A stretch of 56,688 nucleotides of DNA from Geodermatophilus obscurus (GCF_900143215.1 NZ_FRDM01000025.1:1-56688), one strand, 5' to 3'. Positions 32,068-41,090 are shown, numbered from the stretch's first letter. Translations and numbers: made by a program. The notes: generated from the letters alone by a model not told the origin.

Positions 32068-34955
32068 GGTCCCGCCTCCGGCTGATCACCACCGCTCTGG
32101 TCGGCCTCGGGCTGGCGTTCGCCTTCGTCGCCGGCTCCTCGCCGCAGCCCGCGGACCTGCACGAGTCAGCCGACCTGAGGCTGTTCGACCCGGGCAGCAT
32201 CATCAGCGACGACCTGTTCTTCAACGGCGCGGCGATGAACGGGAGCGAGGTCCAGGCGTTCCTCGACGCCAAGGGTGTGAAGTGCCAACCGGCGGCCGAC
32301 GGGTCCCCTTGTCTGAAGCACTACCGCCAGACCACGGGCGACCGGCCGGCGGACCAGTACTGCCGTGGGTACGCCGGCCGGCCTGACGAGAGCGCGGCCG
32401 ACATCATCACCAAGGCCGGCGCGGCCTGCGGGATCAGCCAGCGGGTGCTGCTGGTGATGCTGCAGAAGGAGCAATCCCTGGTCACCGGGAGCGGGTCCGT
32501 CAAGCGCTACCGCGAGGCGATGGGGTACGCCTGCCCGGACAACGGCGGCTGCGATCCGGCTTACAACGGCTTCGCCAATCAGGTCTACAGCGCCGCCCGC
32601 CGGTACCAGGTCTACGCGAAGAACCCGACGAGCTATGCGCACCGCCCGGGGATGACCGTCCAGATCCGGTACTTCCCGGAGGGGACCACGCCGGAGAAGT
32701 TCAACTATCAGAGCCGGGACTGCGGCAAGGTCCCGGTCTACATCCGCAACCAGGCCACCGCAGGGCTGTACAACTACACGCCCTACGTGCCGAACCAAGC
32801 CGCGCTGAGCGCCGGTTACGGCACCGGCGACCGCTGCTCCACCTACGGCAACCGGAACTTCTTCCACTACTACGTCGACTGGTTCGGCAACACCCAGTCG
32901 GGCCCGTCGTCGGTCACCGAGAAGCATGCCCTGCTCAAGGCATCCGGCGTGGACCTGGGCGCGCCCACCACGGGGGTCATCTGCGACCTGCCCAACGGCG
33001 GCTGCCGGGGCAGCTGGCAGCACGGCACGATCTTCTGGTCGCAGTACACCGGCGCTCACGTGGTCCGCGGCGCGATCCTCCAGCACTTCCTCGCCCTCGG
33101 CGGGGTGCCCTTCCTCGGCTACCCCACGGGCGATGACACCGCGGCGCCGGTGAACCCCGGCTGGTTCACCGACTTCCAGGGCGGCGCGATCTACTGGTCG
33201 CAGGCCACCGGGGCGCGCGAGGTGCGCGGCAACCTGCTCGACACGTGGCGCGCCAAGGGCGCCCAGGCCGGCGTGCTCGGTTACCCGGTCGGCGGGGACG
33301 AGGCGGTCCCCGGTGGATTCCGCTCCCGCTTCCAGGGCGGGACGCTCTACTGGTCGGCACCCACCGGGGCGCGCATGCTGCGCGGCGCGATCCTCGCCCG
33401 GTACGAGGCCGCGGGCGGTCCCCGGGCGATCGGCTTCCCGACGACGGACGACGTCGGCGCGGCCGGCGGCGGTGCCAAGGCCGAGCTGCAGGGCGGGGCG
33501 ATCTACTGGTCGTCGGCGACCGGGGCGCGAGTCGTGCGCGGCGCGATCCTGGCCCGGTGGCGGGCCTGGGGCGCGGAGTCCGGGGCGCTGGGCTACCCGA
33601 CCGGCGACGACCAGGCGTACGCCTCCGGCTTCCGGACCACCTTCCGGGGCGGGCACGTGTACTGGTCGGGGTCGACCGGGGCGCACGTCATGCGCGGTGC
33701 CCTCCTCGACCGCTACCTCGCCCATGGCGGCGCACCCGTGCTCGGCTTCCCGACGACCGATGACGTCGGCGCGGCCGGCGGCGGCGCCAAGGCCGAGCTG
33801 CAGGGTGGCGCGATCTACTGGTCGCCGGCGACCGGGGCGCACGTCGTGCGCGGGGCGATCCTCGCGAGGTGGCGGGAATGGGGTGCCGAGGCGGGGGCGC
33901 TGGGCTACCCGACCGGGGACGACGCGGCCGGTCCGAACGGCGGGTACCTGACCACCTTCCGGGGCGGCACCGTCTGGTGGTCGCCGGGAGCCGGGGCCAA
34001 GGTGCTGCGCGGCGCGATCCTGGACCGCTACGTGGCCCACGGTGGCCCGCGCGTGCTGGGCTACCCGACCACGGATGACGTCGGCGCGGCCGGCGGCGGC
34101 GCCAAGGCCGAGCTGCAGGGCGGCGCGATCTACTGGTCACCGGCGACCGGGGCGCACGTCGTGCGCGGGGCGATCCTGGCCCGGTGGCGGGCCTGGGGCG
34201 CGGAGTCGGGGGTGCTGGGCTACCCGACCGGGGACGACGCGGTCGGCCCGAACGGCGGGTACCTGACCACCTTCCGCGGCGGCACCGTCTGGTGGTCCCC
34301 GGCCGCCGGCGCGAAGGTGATGCGCGGGGCCATCCTGCAGCGCTACCTCGACGGCGGGGGGCCGCAGGCGCTGGGCTACCCGACCACGGATGACGTCGGC
34401 GCGGCCGGCGGCGGCGCCAAGGCCGAGCTGCAGGGCGGGGCGATCTACTGGTCACCGGCGACCGGGGCGCGAGTCGTGCGCGGGGAGATCCTGGCGAAGT
34501 GGCGGCAGTGGGGCGCGGAGTCCGGGGTGCTGGGCTACCCGACCGGGGACGACGCGGCCGCGCCCGACGGCGGGTACCTGACGACGTTCCGCGGCGGCAC
34601 CGTGTTCTGGTCGCCGGCCACCGGAGCGAAGGTGGTGCGCGGCGCCCTGCTCGAGCGGTACGTGACCGCGGGCGGCCCGCAGGAGCTGGGCTACCCGACC
34701 ACGGATGACGTCGGCGCGGCCGGCGGCGGTGCCAAGGTCGAGCTGCAGGACGGGGCGATCTACTGGTCCCCGGCGACCGGCGCCCACGTGGTGACGGGCG
34801 AGGCCGCCGTCCACTACGTCGAGGTGGGCGAGACGACGTCCCCGCTCGGTTACCCGACCGCGGACACCGTCGAGACGTCCACGGGCACGCTCACCGAGTT
34901 CGAGCACGGCGAGATCGTCGTGGAGAACCGGGTGGCCAGCGCCCGCGTGCACTGA
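32064..34955 (+). CDS. Secreted protein with unknown N domain and twelve LGFP repeats
   Basis: The 963-residue protein starts with a signal-like helix (RLITTALVGLGLAFAFVAGS). Residues about 35-290 form a conserved actinobacterial domain of unassigned function, with FDPGSIISDDLFFNG, NGSEVQAFLDAKG, ACGISQRVLLVMLQKEQSLV, and NQATAGLYNYTPYVPNQAAL. Six or more Cys in this part suggest disulfides. The LQKEQSLV helix recalls the catalytic-Glu helix of lysozyme-like enzymes, which is a guess. Twelve LGFP repeats (LGYPTGDD and LGYPTTDD alternating) follow and should bind wall polysaccharide. GTG 32064 overlaps the upstream stop. Residual function as a muralytic enzyme or adhesin is open. Confidence 0.85.
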   Translation: MRSRLRLITTALVGLGLAFAFVAGSSPQPADLHESADLRLFDPGSIISDDLFFNGAAMNGSEVQAFLDAKGVKCQPAADGSPCLKHYRQTTGDRPADQYCRGYAGRPDESAADIITKAGAACGISQRVLLVMLQKEQSLVTGSGSVKRYREAMGYACPDNGGCDPAYNGFANQVYSAARRYQVYAKNPTSYAHRPGMTVQIRYFPEGTTPEKFNYQSRDCGKVPVYIRNQATAGLYNYTPYVPNQAALSAGYGTGDRCSTYGNRNFFHYYVDWFGNTQSGPSSVTEKHALLKASGVDLGAPTTGVICDLPNGGCRGSWQHGTIFWSQYTGAHVVRGAILQHFLALGGVPFLGYPTGDDTAAPVNPGWFTDFQGGAIYWSQATGAREVRGNLLDTWRAKGAQAGVLGYPVGGDEAVPGGFRSRFQGGTLYWSAPTGARMLRGAILARYEAAGGPRAIGFPTTDDVGAAGGGAKAELQGGAIYWSSATGARVVRGAILARWRAWGAESGALGYPTGDDQAYASGFRTTFRGGHVYWSGSTGAHVMRGALLDRYLAHGGAPVLGFPTTDDVGAAGGGAKAELQGGAIYWSPATGAHVVRGAILARWREWGAEAGALGYPTGDDAAGPNGGYLTTFRGGTVWWSPGAGAKVLRGAILDRYVAHGGPRVLGYPTTDDVGAAGGGAKAELQGGAIYWSPATGAHVVRGAILARWRAWGAESGVLGYPTGDDAVGPNGGYLTTFRGGTVWWSPAAGAKVMRGAILQRYLDGGGPQALGYPTTDDVGAAGGGAKAELQGGAIYWSPATGARVVRGEILAKWRQWGAESGVLGYPTGDDAAAPDGGYLTTFRGGTVFWSPATGAKVVRGALLERYVTAGGPQELGYPTTDDVGAAGGGAKVELQDGAIYWSPATGAHVVTGEAAVHYVEVGETTSPLGYPTADTVETSTGTLTEFEHGEIVVENRVASARVH
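33450..34770 (+). repeat. 315-bp tandem repeats coding paired LGFP units
   Basis: The segment coding DDVGAAGGGAK recurs at 33450, 33762, 34077, 34392 and 34707, so the period is 312 then 315, 315, 315 bp. Each period codes two different LGFP units (about 105 residues). Copies are nearly identical in DNA over long stretches, which implies recent expansion and makes copy number prone to change and to assembly error. Confidence 0.88.
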
Positions 34956-34960
34956 CCGGT

Positions 34961-35011
34961 ACGACGGCGGCGGCCGCCGGTCCCCAGGAGGGGGCCGGCG
35001 GCCGCCGTCGT
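34961..35011. terminator. Convergent hairpin terminator
   Basis: A long GC-rich inverted repeat (ACGACGGCGG... against ...CCGCCGTCGT) with a 3-base offset in one arm. It lies between the ends of the LGFP protein gene (plus) and the coiled-coil gene (minus) and can serve both. Confidence 0.75.
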
Positions 35012-35022
35012 GTGGGCCGGGG

Positions 35023-35604
35023 TCAGGCGGTGCCGGCGCCGTCGGAGCCCGTCGCGGGGCCGGGCCAGCGGGCGGCCTCCAGCTTGCGCAGCCGCTCCTC
35101 GTACAGCGCGATGCCGCTGAAGCGGACCCGGATCCGCTCGTGCTCGCGCACCACGTCGTCGAGCAGGCGGCGGGCTTCGGTCGTGTCCTCGGGGCCGCCG
35201 ACCTCGACCGGCGTCTCCGCACGCTCCCGGTCGGCGATCCGCACCTCGAGGGCGGCCACGTGCGGCCCCAGCCGGTCGACGTCGAAGGAGACCCGGCCGT
35301 GGTGCTCCCACAGCTCGGCCAGCCCGCCGGACACGCGGCGCAGCTCGTCCTCGAGCCGGTGCACCTCGCCGGCGAGGGCGTCGCAGCGCTCGTCGACGGT
35401 GCGGCGGAGCGCGTCGAGGCCGGCCTGCAGCTCCGCCCGCAGCTCCGCCCGGACGTCGGTGCCGACGTGCTCGACGTGGTCGCGCACGTCCTGCAGGGCC
35501 GGATCGGTGCGGACGGCGACGACGGTGTCGAGCTTGCGCTGCACGCGCGCCCACACCGGGTTCACCCGGACCGCGACCGCCAGCCGGCGCAGGGGGCCGC
35601 TCAC
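35023..35604 (-). CDS. Coiled-coil protein linked to the GT29-like gene
   Basis: A 193-residue protein with no recognised family. It is almost entirely helical, with heptad-like stretches (VRAELRAELQAGLDALRRTV, DALAGEVHRLEDELRRVSGG and later ARRLLDDVVREHERIRVRF), and ends in a short Pro/Gly/Ala tail. No signal or membrane helix is seen. Its GTG start overlaps the stop of the GT29-like gene by GTGA, and a CCGGAG-like site precedes it. Tight coupling suggests it oligomerises with or scaffolds the glycosyltransferase. The shared terminator follows 12 bases after the stop. Confidence 0.7.
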   Translation of the reverse strand: MSGPLRRLAVAVRVNPVWARVQRKLDTVVAVRTDPALQDVRDHVEHVGTDVRAELRAELQAGLDALRRTVDERCDALAGEVHRLEDELRRVSGGLAELWEHHGRVSFDVDRLGPHVAALEVRIADRERAETPVEVGGPEDTTEARRLLDDVVREHERIRVRFSGIALYEERLRKLEAARWPGPATGSDGAGTA

Positions 35605-36287
35605 CGGAGGTACTCCGCGGTGCCGTCCTCGATCCAGCTGCGCAGCATGGTGGCCTCCGCGATGAGCTCGTGGTCCCCGGTCAGGACCGAGGCCCCGCCG
35701 TAGGCGTGGTCCCAGGTCGACTGCACCGGGGTCCAGATGAAGGAGAACCCGGCGAGCAGCAGCCGCGCGTCGGGGTAGAGCAGGCGCGCCAGCCAGGCCG
35801 CGACGGTGCCCGTCGTCGCCCACCGCGGCTGGGCCGGGTCGAAGCCGAGCGCGCGGGACAGCGGCTGGTGGACCTCGCGGTTGGGGATCGGCACCAGGCC
35901 GAGGTCCGGCGGCCACCAGGCGGGCAACCGCTCGACGTCGGCGTACATCATCCCGGGCTCGTTGTAGAGGTACAGCCGGGAGCGGTAGTCGGCGAAGACC
36001 CACGGCGTGGCCTCCAGGGCCCACTGCGTGACCACGACGTCGGCGCGGGTGCCCAGCCCCCGGGGCTGCTGCGGCCCGTCCAGGGCGAAGCCGTTCACGC
36101 GGAACACCAGGTCGGCCGCGTCGATGGCCGCGGCCCGCTCGGGGTCGGGGGGCACCGGGGCGTTGCCGACGACCGCGACGGTCTCGACGGGGGTGCGGCC
36201 GGCGTAGGCGTCGACCAGTCCGGCGACGACCTCCAGCCCGTTCGTCACGGGGGTCGGCGCTCCGACCTCGGGGTCTGCGACTGCCAT
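35601..36287 (-). CDS. GT29/GT42-like glycosyltransferase (sialyltransferase-like)
   Basis: The 228-residue protein has an N-terminal VAVVGNAPVPPDPE then AAAIDAADLVFRVNGFALDG. This matches the layout of the sialylmotif/CMP-binding part of GT29 and GT42 sialyltransferases (VGN, then ID..D.VFR.N). Further on, WATTGTVAAWLARLLYPDAR followed by LLLAGFSF resembles the second donor-binding motif. No membrane anchor is visible. The neuB, neuC and neuA genes lie about 10 kb away, so a CMP-nonulosonate donor is plausible. The family call rests on short motifs; acceptor unknown. ATG 36287 fits the start of the conserved region by about 35 residues. Confidence 0.6.
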   Translation of the reverse strand: MAVADPEVGAPTPVTNGLEVVAGLVDAYAGRTPVETVAVVGNAPVPPDPERAAAIDAADLVFRVNGFALDGPQQPRGLGTRADVVVTQWALEATPWVFADYRSRLYLYNEPGMMYADVERLPAWWPPDLGLVPIPNREVHQPLSRALGFDPAQPRWATTGTVAAWLARLLYPDARLLLAGFSFIWTPVQSTWDHAYGGASVLTGDHELIAEATMLRSWIEDGTAEYLR

Positions 36288-36542
36288 CGCAGCGACGGTA
36301 GCAACCGGGGGTGGGACGGACTGGTTCCGCCGGGGTGGAGCGGCCCTCCTGGGAGGTTTGTGACGGATGGGGTCCCGTTCTGCCGGCCCTCCGGCCGTCA
36401 GGGGGCGGCGCGGCTATGCTGCGGTCATCGAAGCCGGTCGAGGGACGCGTGTCGCCGCCGTGACCGGTGGGTGGTCCACGCCCGGTCGACCGCCGCGCGA
36501 CCCGGACCCGTCATGCCGTCGTCCTGAGGACTGCACAAGCCT

Positions 36543-38405
36543 ATGACCACCACCTCCGCAGAGCCGCCCGTCGCCGAGACCGAGTCGACGCCAGGCGTCG
36601 CCGGGCTGGCGCAGCGCCTGCTGACGCTGCCGCCCGCACCGGGTCTGCCGGTCGAGCTGTACGCCAAGCGCCTCCGCGGCCACGTGGATCTGGGGCGCAC
36701 CTCGTTCCGGCTCGCCCCGCACACGGTGCTGTCGACCAACACCTACTCCGGTCGCGTACCCGCCTCCTACTGGCAGCGCTGGACCGCCGTCCGGGAGATG
36801 ACCTTCGAGGCGGAGACCTCGGGGGAGGGCCGCGTCGAGCTGTACGCCAGCGACCCCACCGGGGAGGAGCGGTTCCTCACCGGCGCCTCGGTGTCGGGGG
36901 AGGACCGGGTCTCGCTGACCGTCGCGCTCGACCGGTTCGTCGACGGCGGTGCCGTGTGGGCCGACTTCTCCACCGGCGACGCGGAGCTCCGCGTGTCCTC
37001 CGGCCGGTGGACGATCCCGCACCCGCCGCGACCGCGGGAGACCGCCGTGGTGATCTGCACGCACAACCGCCCCGCGGACTGCGTGAAGACCCTGCAGACG
37101 ATGGCCGCCGACCTCCCGGCGCTCGACGCGCTCGACACCGTCTACGTCGTCGATCAGGGGGACAAGCGGGTCTCCGCGCACCCGGACTTCGAGCAGGTCT
37201 CCGCCGCCCTCGCCGGCCGGCTCCGCTACATCACCCAGGCCAACCTCGGCGGCGCCGGCGGCTTCACCCGCGGCATGTACGAGATCACCGGGGTGGAGTC
37301 CGAGCACCACGCCAACATCCTGTTCATGGACGACGACATCGTCCTCGAGCCCGAGTCGATCATCCGGATGACCGCGTTCGCCAACTCGGCGCGCGAGCCG
37401 GTGATCGTGGGCGCGCAGATGCTGTACGCGTTGCACCCCAAGCGGCTGCACACCGGTGCGGAGTTCGCCGACCTGGTCGCGCTGCAGGCGGGCAAGGTCG
37501 TCCCCGGCGCGTTGTGGAACGCCGACCTCACCGAGAAGAACCAGGAGGTGCGGGTCGACGCCGACTACAACGCCTGGTGGAGCGCGCTGCTGCCCTCGGA
37601 GATCGTCTCGGCGACCGGCTATCCGCTGCCGGTGTTCTTCCAGTGGGACGACATCGAGTACGGCTACCGCGCCCGCGAGAACGGCTTCACCACCGTCACC
37701 CTCCCGGGGGCCGGCGTCTGGCACGCCGACTTCACCTGGAAGGACCAGGACGACTGGTCGCGGTACTTCAGCATCCGCAACAGCCTGATCACCTCGGCGC
37801 TGCACACCGGGTTCGACAGCCGGTCGATCGCCGTCACGCTGTTCGGTCGCCTGGTGGCCTACGTCGCCGGGCTGCAGTACGGCCTGGCCGCCACCGTTCT
37901 CAAGGGGATCGACGATTTCCTCGCCGGCCCCGAGATCCTGGCCGACGGCGGGCAGCGGGTCCTCGGTGAGGTCCGCGAGCTGCGCAAGGCGCACCCCGAG
38001 ACGGTGAAGCACGACGCCGCGGAGGTCCCCGGCGTCCCGCTGCGCGGAGAGTCCATCGCGCGGGGCCTGCCCGACCCGTCGGCGTTCCGCGCAGTGCTGG
38101 CCAAGCGCCTGCTGTGGCAGCTGACCGGGCGCACCGCCGGCTCGGCGGCCGTCACCGCGGACGACGCCCAGTGGTGGCACGTCTCCCGGTACCGCCGGGC
38201 GATCGTCACCGACGCCTCGCAGGAGGGCGTGCGGGTGCGCGACCTGGACCGCGACCGGGCCGTCGCGCTGCTGCGCCAGAGCGCCGCGGCCTGCTACCGG
38301 CTCGCCCGGCAGGGCCCGGCCGCGGCGCAGCAGTACCGCGACGCGCTGCCCCAGCTGACCAGCCGCGAGAACTGGCGGCGCCTCTTCGGCGCCGACGCCG
38401 AGTAG
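36543..38405 (+). CDS. glfT2: GlfT2-like galactofuranosyltransferase
   Basis: This 620-residue GT2 enzyme resembles mycobacterial GlfT2, which polymerises galactofuranose from UDP-Galf onto a rhamnose-GlcNAc-linked lipid. An N-terminal beta-sandwich (to about residue 160) precedes the GT-A domain with VVICTHNRPADCVKTL, ANLGGAGGFTRGMYEI, the metal-binding FMDDDIVLEPES near residue 262 and FQWDDIEYGYRARENGF near 368. A WHADF His follows, as in GlfT2. A helical C-terminal domain completes it. It is the first gene of a rightward run with wzm, wzt and glfT1. A second, divergent GlfT2-like gene is at 41145. Confidence 0.88.
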   Translation: MTTTSAEPPVAETESTPGVAGLAQRLLTLPPAPGLPVELYAKRLRGHVDLGRTSFRLAPHTVLSTNTYSGRVPASYWQRWTAVREMTFEAETSGEGRVELYASDPTGEERFLTGASVSGEDRVSLTVALDRFVDGGAVWADFSTGDAELRVSSGRWTIPHPPRPRETAVVICTHNRPADCVKTLQTMAADLPALDALDTVYVVDQGDKRVSAHPDFEQVSAALAGRLRYITQANLGGAGGFTRGMYEITGVESEHHANILFMDDDIVLEPESIIRMTAFANSAREPVIVGAQMLYALHPKRLHTGAEFADLVALQAGKVVPGALWNADLTEKNQEVRVDADYNAWWSALLPSEIVSATGYPLPVFFQWDDIEYGYRARENGFTTVTLPGAGVWHADFTWKDQDDWSRYFSIRNSLITSALHTGFDSRSIAVTLFGRLVAYVAGLQYGLAATVLKGIDDFLAGPEILADGGQRVLGEVRELRKAHPETVKHDAAEVPGVPLRGESIARGLPDPSAFRAVLAKRLLWQLTGRTAGSAAVTADDAQWWHVSRYRRAIVTDASQEGVRVRDLDRDRAVALLRQSAAACYRLARQGPAAAQQYRDALPQLTSRENWRRLFGADAE

Positions 38406-38411
38406 GCCGGC

Positions 38412-39281
38412 ATGTCGACGAGCGGCACCACCACGACCCCCACGCCGGACATCCCGCCGCACGTGCGGCCGCCGGGGCGGGACTTCCGCTCCGCCTTCCG
38501 CGACCTGAGCCGCGGCTGGGGACAGCGGGAGCTGTGGCTGCAGCTGGGCTGGCAGGACATCCGCCAGCGCTACCGGCGCTCGGTCCTCGGCCCGATGTGG
38601 ATCACCATCAGCATGGCGGTCACCGCCATCGCGCTCGGGATCCTCTACTCCGCGCTGTTCGGCCTCGAGCTGGCGGTGCTGCTGCCGCACGTCCTCGTCG
38701 GGATGATCGTGTGGACGTTCATCTCCGGGTGCATCAGCGAGGGCTCGGAGGTCTTCGTCGCCAACTCCGGGCTGATCACCCACCTGCCGGCGCCGATCAG
38801 CATCCACGTGTACCGGCTGGTGTGGCGCCAGACGCTGTTCTTCGCCCACAACCTGATCGTCTACGCCGTCATGCTCGTCTTCTTCCCGCAGCCGTTGCGG
38901 TGGACCGACCTGTCGGCCTTCCCGGCGTTCGGCCTGCTCGTCGTCAACGGCATGTGGGTGGCCCTGCTCATCGGCATCATCAGCACCCGGTTCCGCGACC
39001 TGCCGCCGGTGACCCAGAGCGTCGTCCAGCTGCTGTTCTTCCTGACCCCGATCGTCTGGATGTACGACGTCCTGCTGGACAACCCGGCCGTCGCCGAGCG
39101 GGCACGGTTGGTCGAGCTCAACCCGCTGTTCCACTTCGTGGAGCTCATCCGCCGGCCCATGCTGGGTCAGGACCAGGAGTGGCGCACCTGGTTCATCGTC
39201 ATCGGGATCGCCGTGGTCGGCTGGGCGATGACCCTGCTGGTCATGCGGCGCTACCGCAGCCGCGTCGCGTACTGGGTCTGA
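38412..39281 (+). CDS. wzm: ABC-2 type polysaccharide exporter permease, Wzm type
   Basis: A 289-residue permease with an N-terminal amphipathic signature LGWQDIRQRYRRSVLGPMW typical of O-antigen/galactan exporter permeases, followed by six hydrophobic segments. With the ATPase 13 bases downstream it would move the lipid-linked galactan to the outer face of the membrane. It starts 6 bases after the GlfT2-like gene, so the polymerase and exporter are co-transcribed, as expected for arabinogalactan-type galactan. Confidence 0.9.
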   Translation: MSTSGTTTTPTPDIPPHVRPPGRDFRSAFRDLSRGWGQRELWLQLGWQDIRQRYRRSVLGPMWITISMAVTAIALGILYSALFGLELAVLLPHVLVGMIVWTFISGCISEGSEVFVANSGLITHLPAPISIHVYRLVWRQTLFFAHNLIVYAVMLVFFPQPLRWTDLSAFPAFGLLVVNGMWVALLIGIISTRFRDLPPVTQSVVQLLFFLTPIVWMYDVLLDNPAVAERARLVELNPLFHFVELIRRPMLGQDQEWRTWFIVIGIAVVGWAMTLLVMRRYRSRVAYWV

Positions 39282-39294
39282 GGAGAGCAGCACC

Positions 39295-40056
39295 ATGGTG
39301 AGCATCGACGTCCGCGACGCGAGCGTGGACTTCCCCATCTTCGATGCCAAGTCGCGGTCCCTGAAGCACACCGTGCTCGGTGTGGTCGGCGGCAACGTCG
39401 CGGCCAACGAGCGCAAGGTCGTCGTCATCGAGGCGCTGCACAACATCAACCTGCACGTGTCCGAGGGCGACCGGCTGGCGCTGGTCGGCCACAACGGCGC
39501 CGGCAAGTCCACCCTGCTGCGGCTGCTGTCGGGCATCTACGAGCCCACCAGCGGCCAGGCCCTGGTCCACGGGCGCGTGGCGCCGGTCTTCGACCTCGGC
39601 GTCGGCATGGACCCGGAGATCTCCGGCCTGGAGAACATCCTCGTGCGCGGCCTGTTCCTCGGGATGAGCCGCAAGCAGATGGAGGCCCGGGTCGACGACA
39701 TCGCCGAGTTCACCGAGCTCGGCAACTTCCTGCACATGCCGCTGCGCACCTACTCGACCGGTATGCGGGTGCGGCTGGCGCTGGGCGTCGTCACCAGCAT
39801 CGACCCGGAGATCCTGCTGCTCGACGAGGGCATCGGCGCGGTCGACGCCGCGTTCCTCGAGCGGGCCAAGGGGCGGCTCAAGGACCTCGTGGACCGCGCC
39901 GGCCTGCTGGTCTTCGCCTCGCACTCCAACGACCTGCTCAGGCAGCTGTGCACCTCTGCCCTCTGGATGGAGCACGGCACCATCCGGCAGCAGGGGCCGC
40001 TCGAGGAGGTCCTCGACGCGTACCAGGGCCGCGAGCACGCGGCCTCGGGGGGCTGA
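39295..40056 (+). CDS. wzt: ABC polysaccharide exporter ATPase, Wzt type
   Basis: A 253-residue ATPase with Walker A GHNGAGKST at 65-73, the signature YSTGMRVRLALGV and Walker B EILLLDEGIGAVD, plus the ~20-residue N-terminal insertion before the first strand seen in polysaccharide exporters. It lacks the C-terminal carbohydrate-binding domain of O9-type Wzt, so export should not depend on a chain-end cap. GAGGAG precedes ATG 39295. The next GTG begins directly after its stop. Confidence 0.92.
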   Translation: MVSIDVRDASVDFPIFDAKSRSLKHTVLGVVGGNVAANERKVVVIEALHNINLHVSEGDRLALVGHNGAGKSTLLRLLSGIYEPTSGQALVHGRVAPVFDLGVGMDPEISGLENILVRGLFLGMSRKQMEARVDDIAEFTELGNFLHMPLRTYSTGMRVRLALGVVTSIDPEILLLDEGIGAVDAAFLERAKGRLKDLVDRAGLLVFASHSNDLLRQLCTSALWMEHGTIRQQGPLEEVLDAYQGREHAASGG

Positions 40057-40983
40057 GTGTCCGAGGCGGCACCGCGGACGCCCACCCGTCCTGACGACGA
40101 GCGCGTCGTCGCGGTCATCGTCACCCGGCACCGGCCGGAGTCCCTCGCGCAGGCGCTCAAGGCGCTGGCGGTGCAGACCCGGCCGGTCGACTCGGTCGTC
40201 GTGGTCGACAACGGACCCGACCAGCCGGCCGAGGAGGTCGTGCGGGCCAGCGGGCTGCCGCACACCTACCTGCTGTCGCAGGCCAACCTCGGCGGTGCCG
40301 GGGGCTTCGCCCTGGGGATGCTGACCGCCCTGGCCGAGGGCGCGGACTGGGTGTGGTGCGCCGACGACGACGGCCGGCCCGCCGACGAGCACGTGCTCGC
40401 CACCCTGCTGTCGGTGGCCCGGGAGCGCGGGCTGGCCGAGGTCTCACCCGCCGTCGCCGACATCGACGCACCCGGCAGCTTCGCCTTCCCGATGCGCTCG
40501 GGGCTGCGCTGGAAGGGTGAGCGCGATCGCCTCGGCGGCGCCGACTTCCTGCCCGGCTACGCCTCGCTGTTCAACGGCGCCCTGTTCGCCGCCGCGACCC
40601 TCGCCCAGACCGGCGTGCCGGACCTGCGGCTGTTCGCCCGGGGCGACGAGACCGAGATCCACCGCCGGCTGGTGCGCGCCGGGCTGCCCTTCGGGACGGC
40701 GCTGCACGCGACCTACCTGCACCCCAACGGCCGGGACGAGTTCAAGCCGATCCTCGGGGGGCGGCTGTCCGCGCAGTACCCCGATGCCGACTGGAAGCGC
40801 TACTACACCTACCGCAACCGCGGGTACCTCATGCGCCAGCCCGGGATGCGCTGGCTCTTCCCGCTGGAGCTGGTCCGCTTCTCCTGGTTCTTCCTGGTGA
40901 CCCGGCGCGACGTCGCCGGGTACCGCGAGTGGCTCCGCCTGCTGCGGGCCGGCCGCCGCGAGCGGTTCACCCCCGCGGCCTGA
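40057..40983 (+). CDS. glfT1: GlfT1-like galactofuranosyltransferase
   Basis: This 308-residue GT2 enzyme shows VVAVIVTRHRPESLAQALKA, ANLGGAGGFALGMLTAL, the DxD-type WCADDDGRPADEHVL, and GDETEIHRRLVRAGLPFGTA. NLGGAGGF together with this size fits GlfT1, which adds the first Galf residues to the rhamnose linker. Its GTG starts at the base after the wzt stop, and a strong hairpin terminator closes the operon. Confidence 0.85.
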   Translation: MSEAAPRTPTRPDDERVVAVIVTRHRPESLAQALKALAVQTRPVDSVVVVDNGPDQPAEEVVRASGLPHTYLLSQANLGGAGGFALGMLTALAEGADWVWCADDDGRPADEHVLATLLSVARERGLAEVSPAVADIDAPGSFAFPMRSGLRWKGERDRLGGADFLPGYASLFNGALFAAATLAQTGVPDLRLFARGDETEIHRRLVRAGLPFGTALHATYLHPNGRDEFKPILGGRLSAQYPDADWKRYYTYRNRGYLMRQPGMRWLFPLELVRFSWFFLVTRRDVAGYREWLRLLRAGRRERFTPAA

Positions 40984-41006
40984 CGGCCCGCGCACCCGCA
41001 CCGCAC

Positions 41007-41054
41007 CGACGACGGCGGGGCGCCTCCCCCCGGGGAGGTGCCCCGCCGTCGTCG
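41007..41054 (+). terminator. Strong hairpin terminator after glfT1
   Basis: A 23-bp stem (41007-41029 against 41032-41054) with only one G-U type mismatch lies 23 bases past the glfT1 stop. Confidence 0.85.
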
Positions 41055-41090
41055 TGTCGTGCGCGGTCGAGGGTCCTCCCGGACGCCGAA

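Noticed and set aside
33450..34770. Tandem repeats considered as a CRISPR-like array
   Set aside because: Units are 315 bp, contiguous and in frame with a coding gene, with no short repeats separated by unique spacers and no cas genes.
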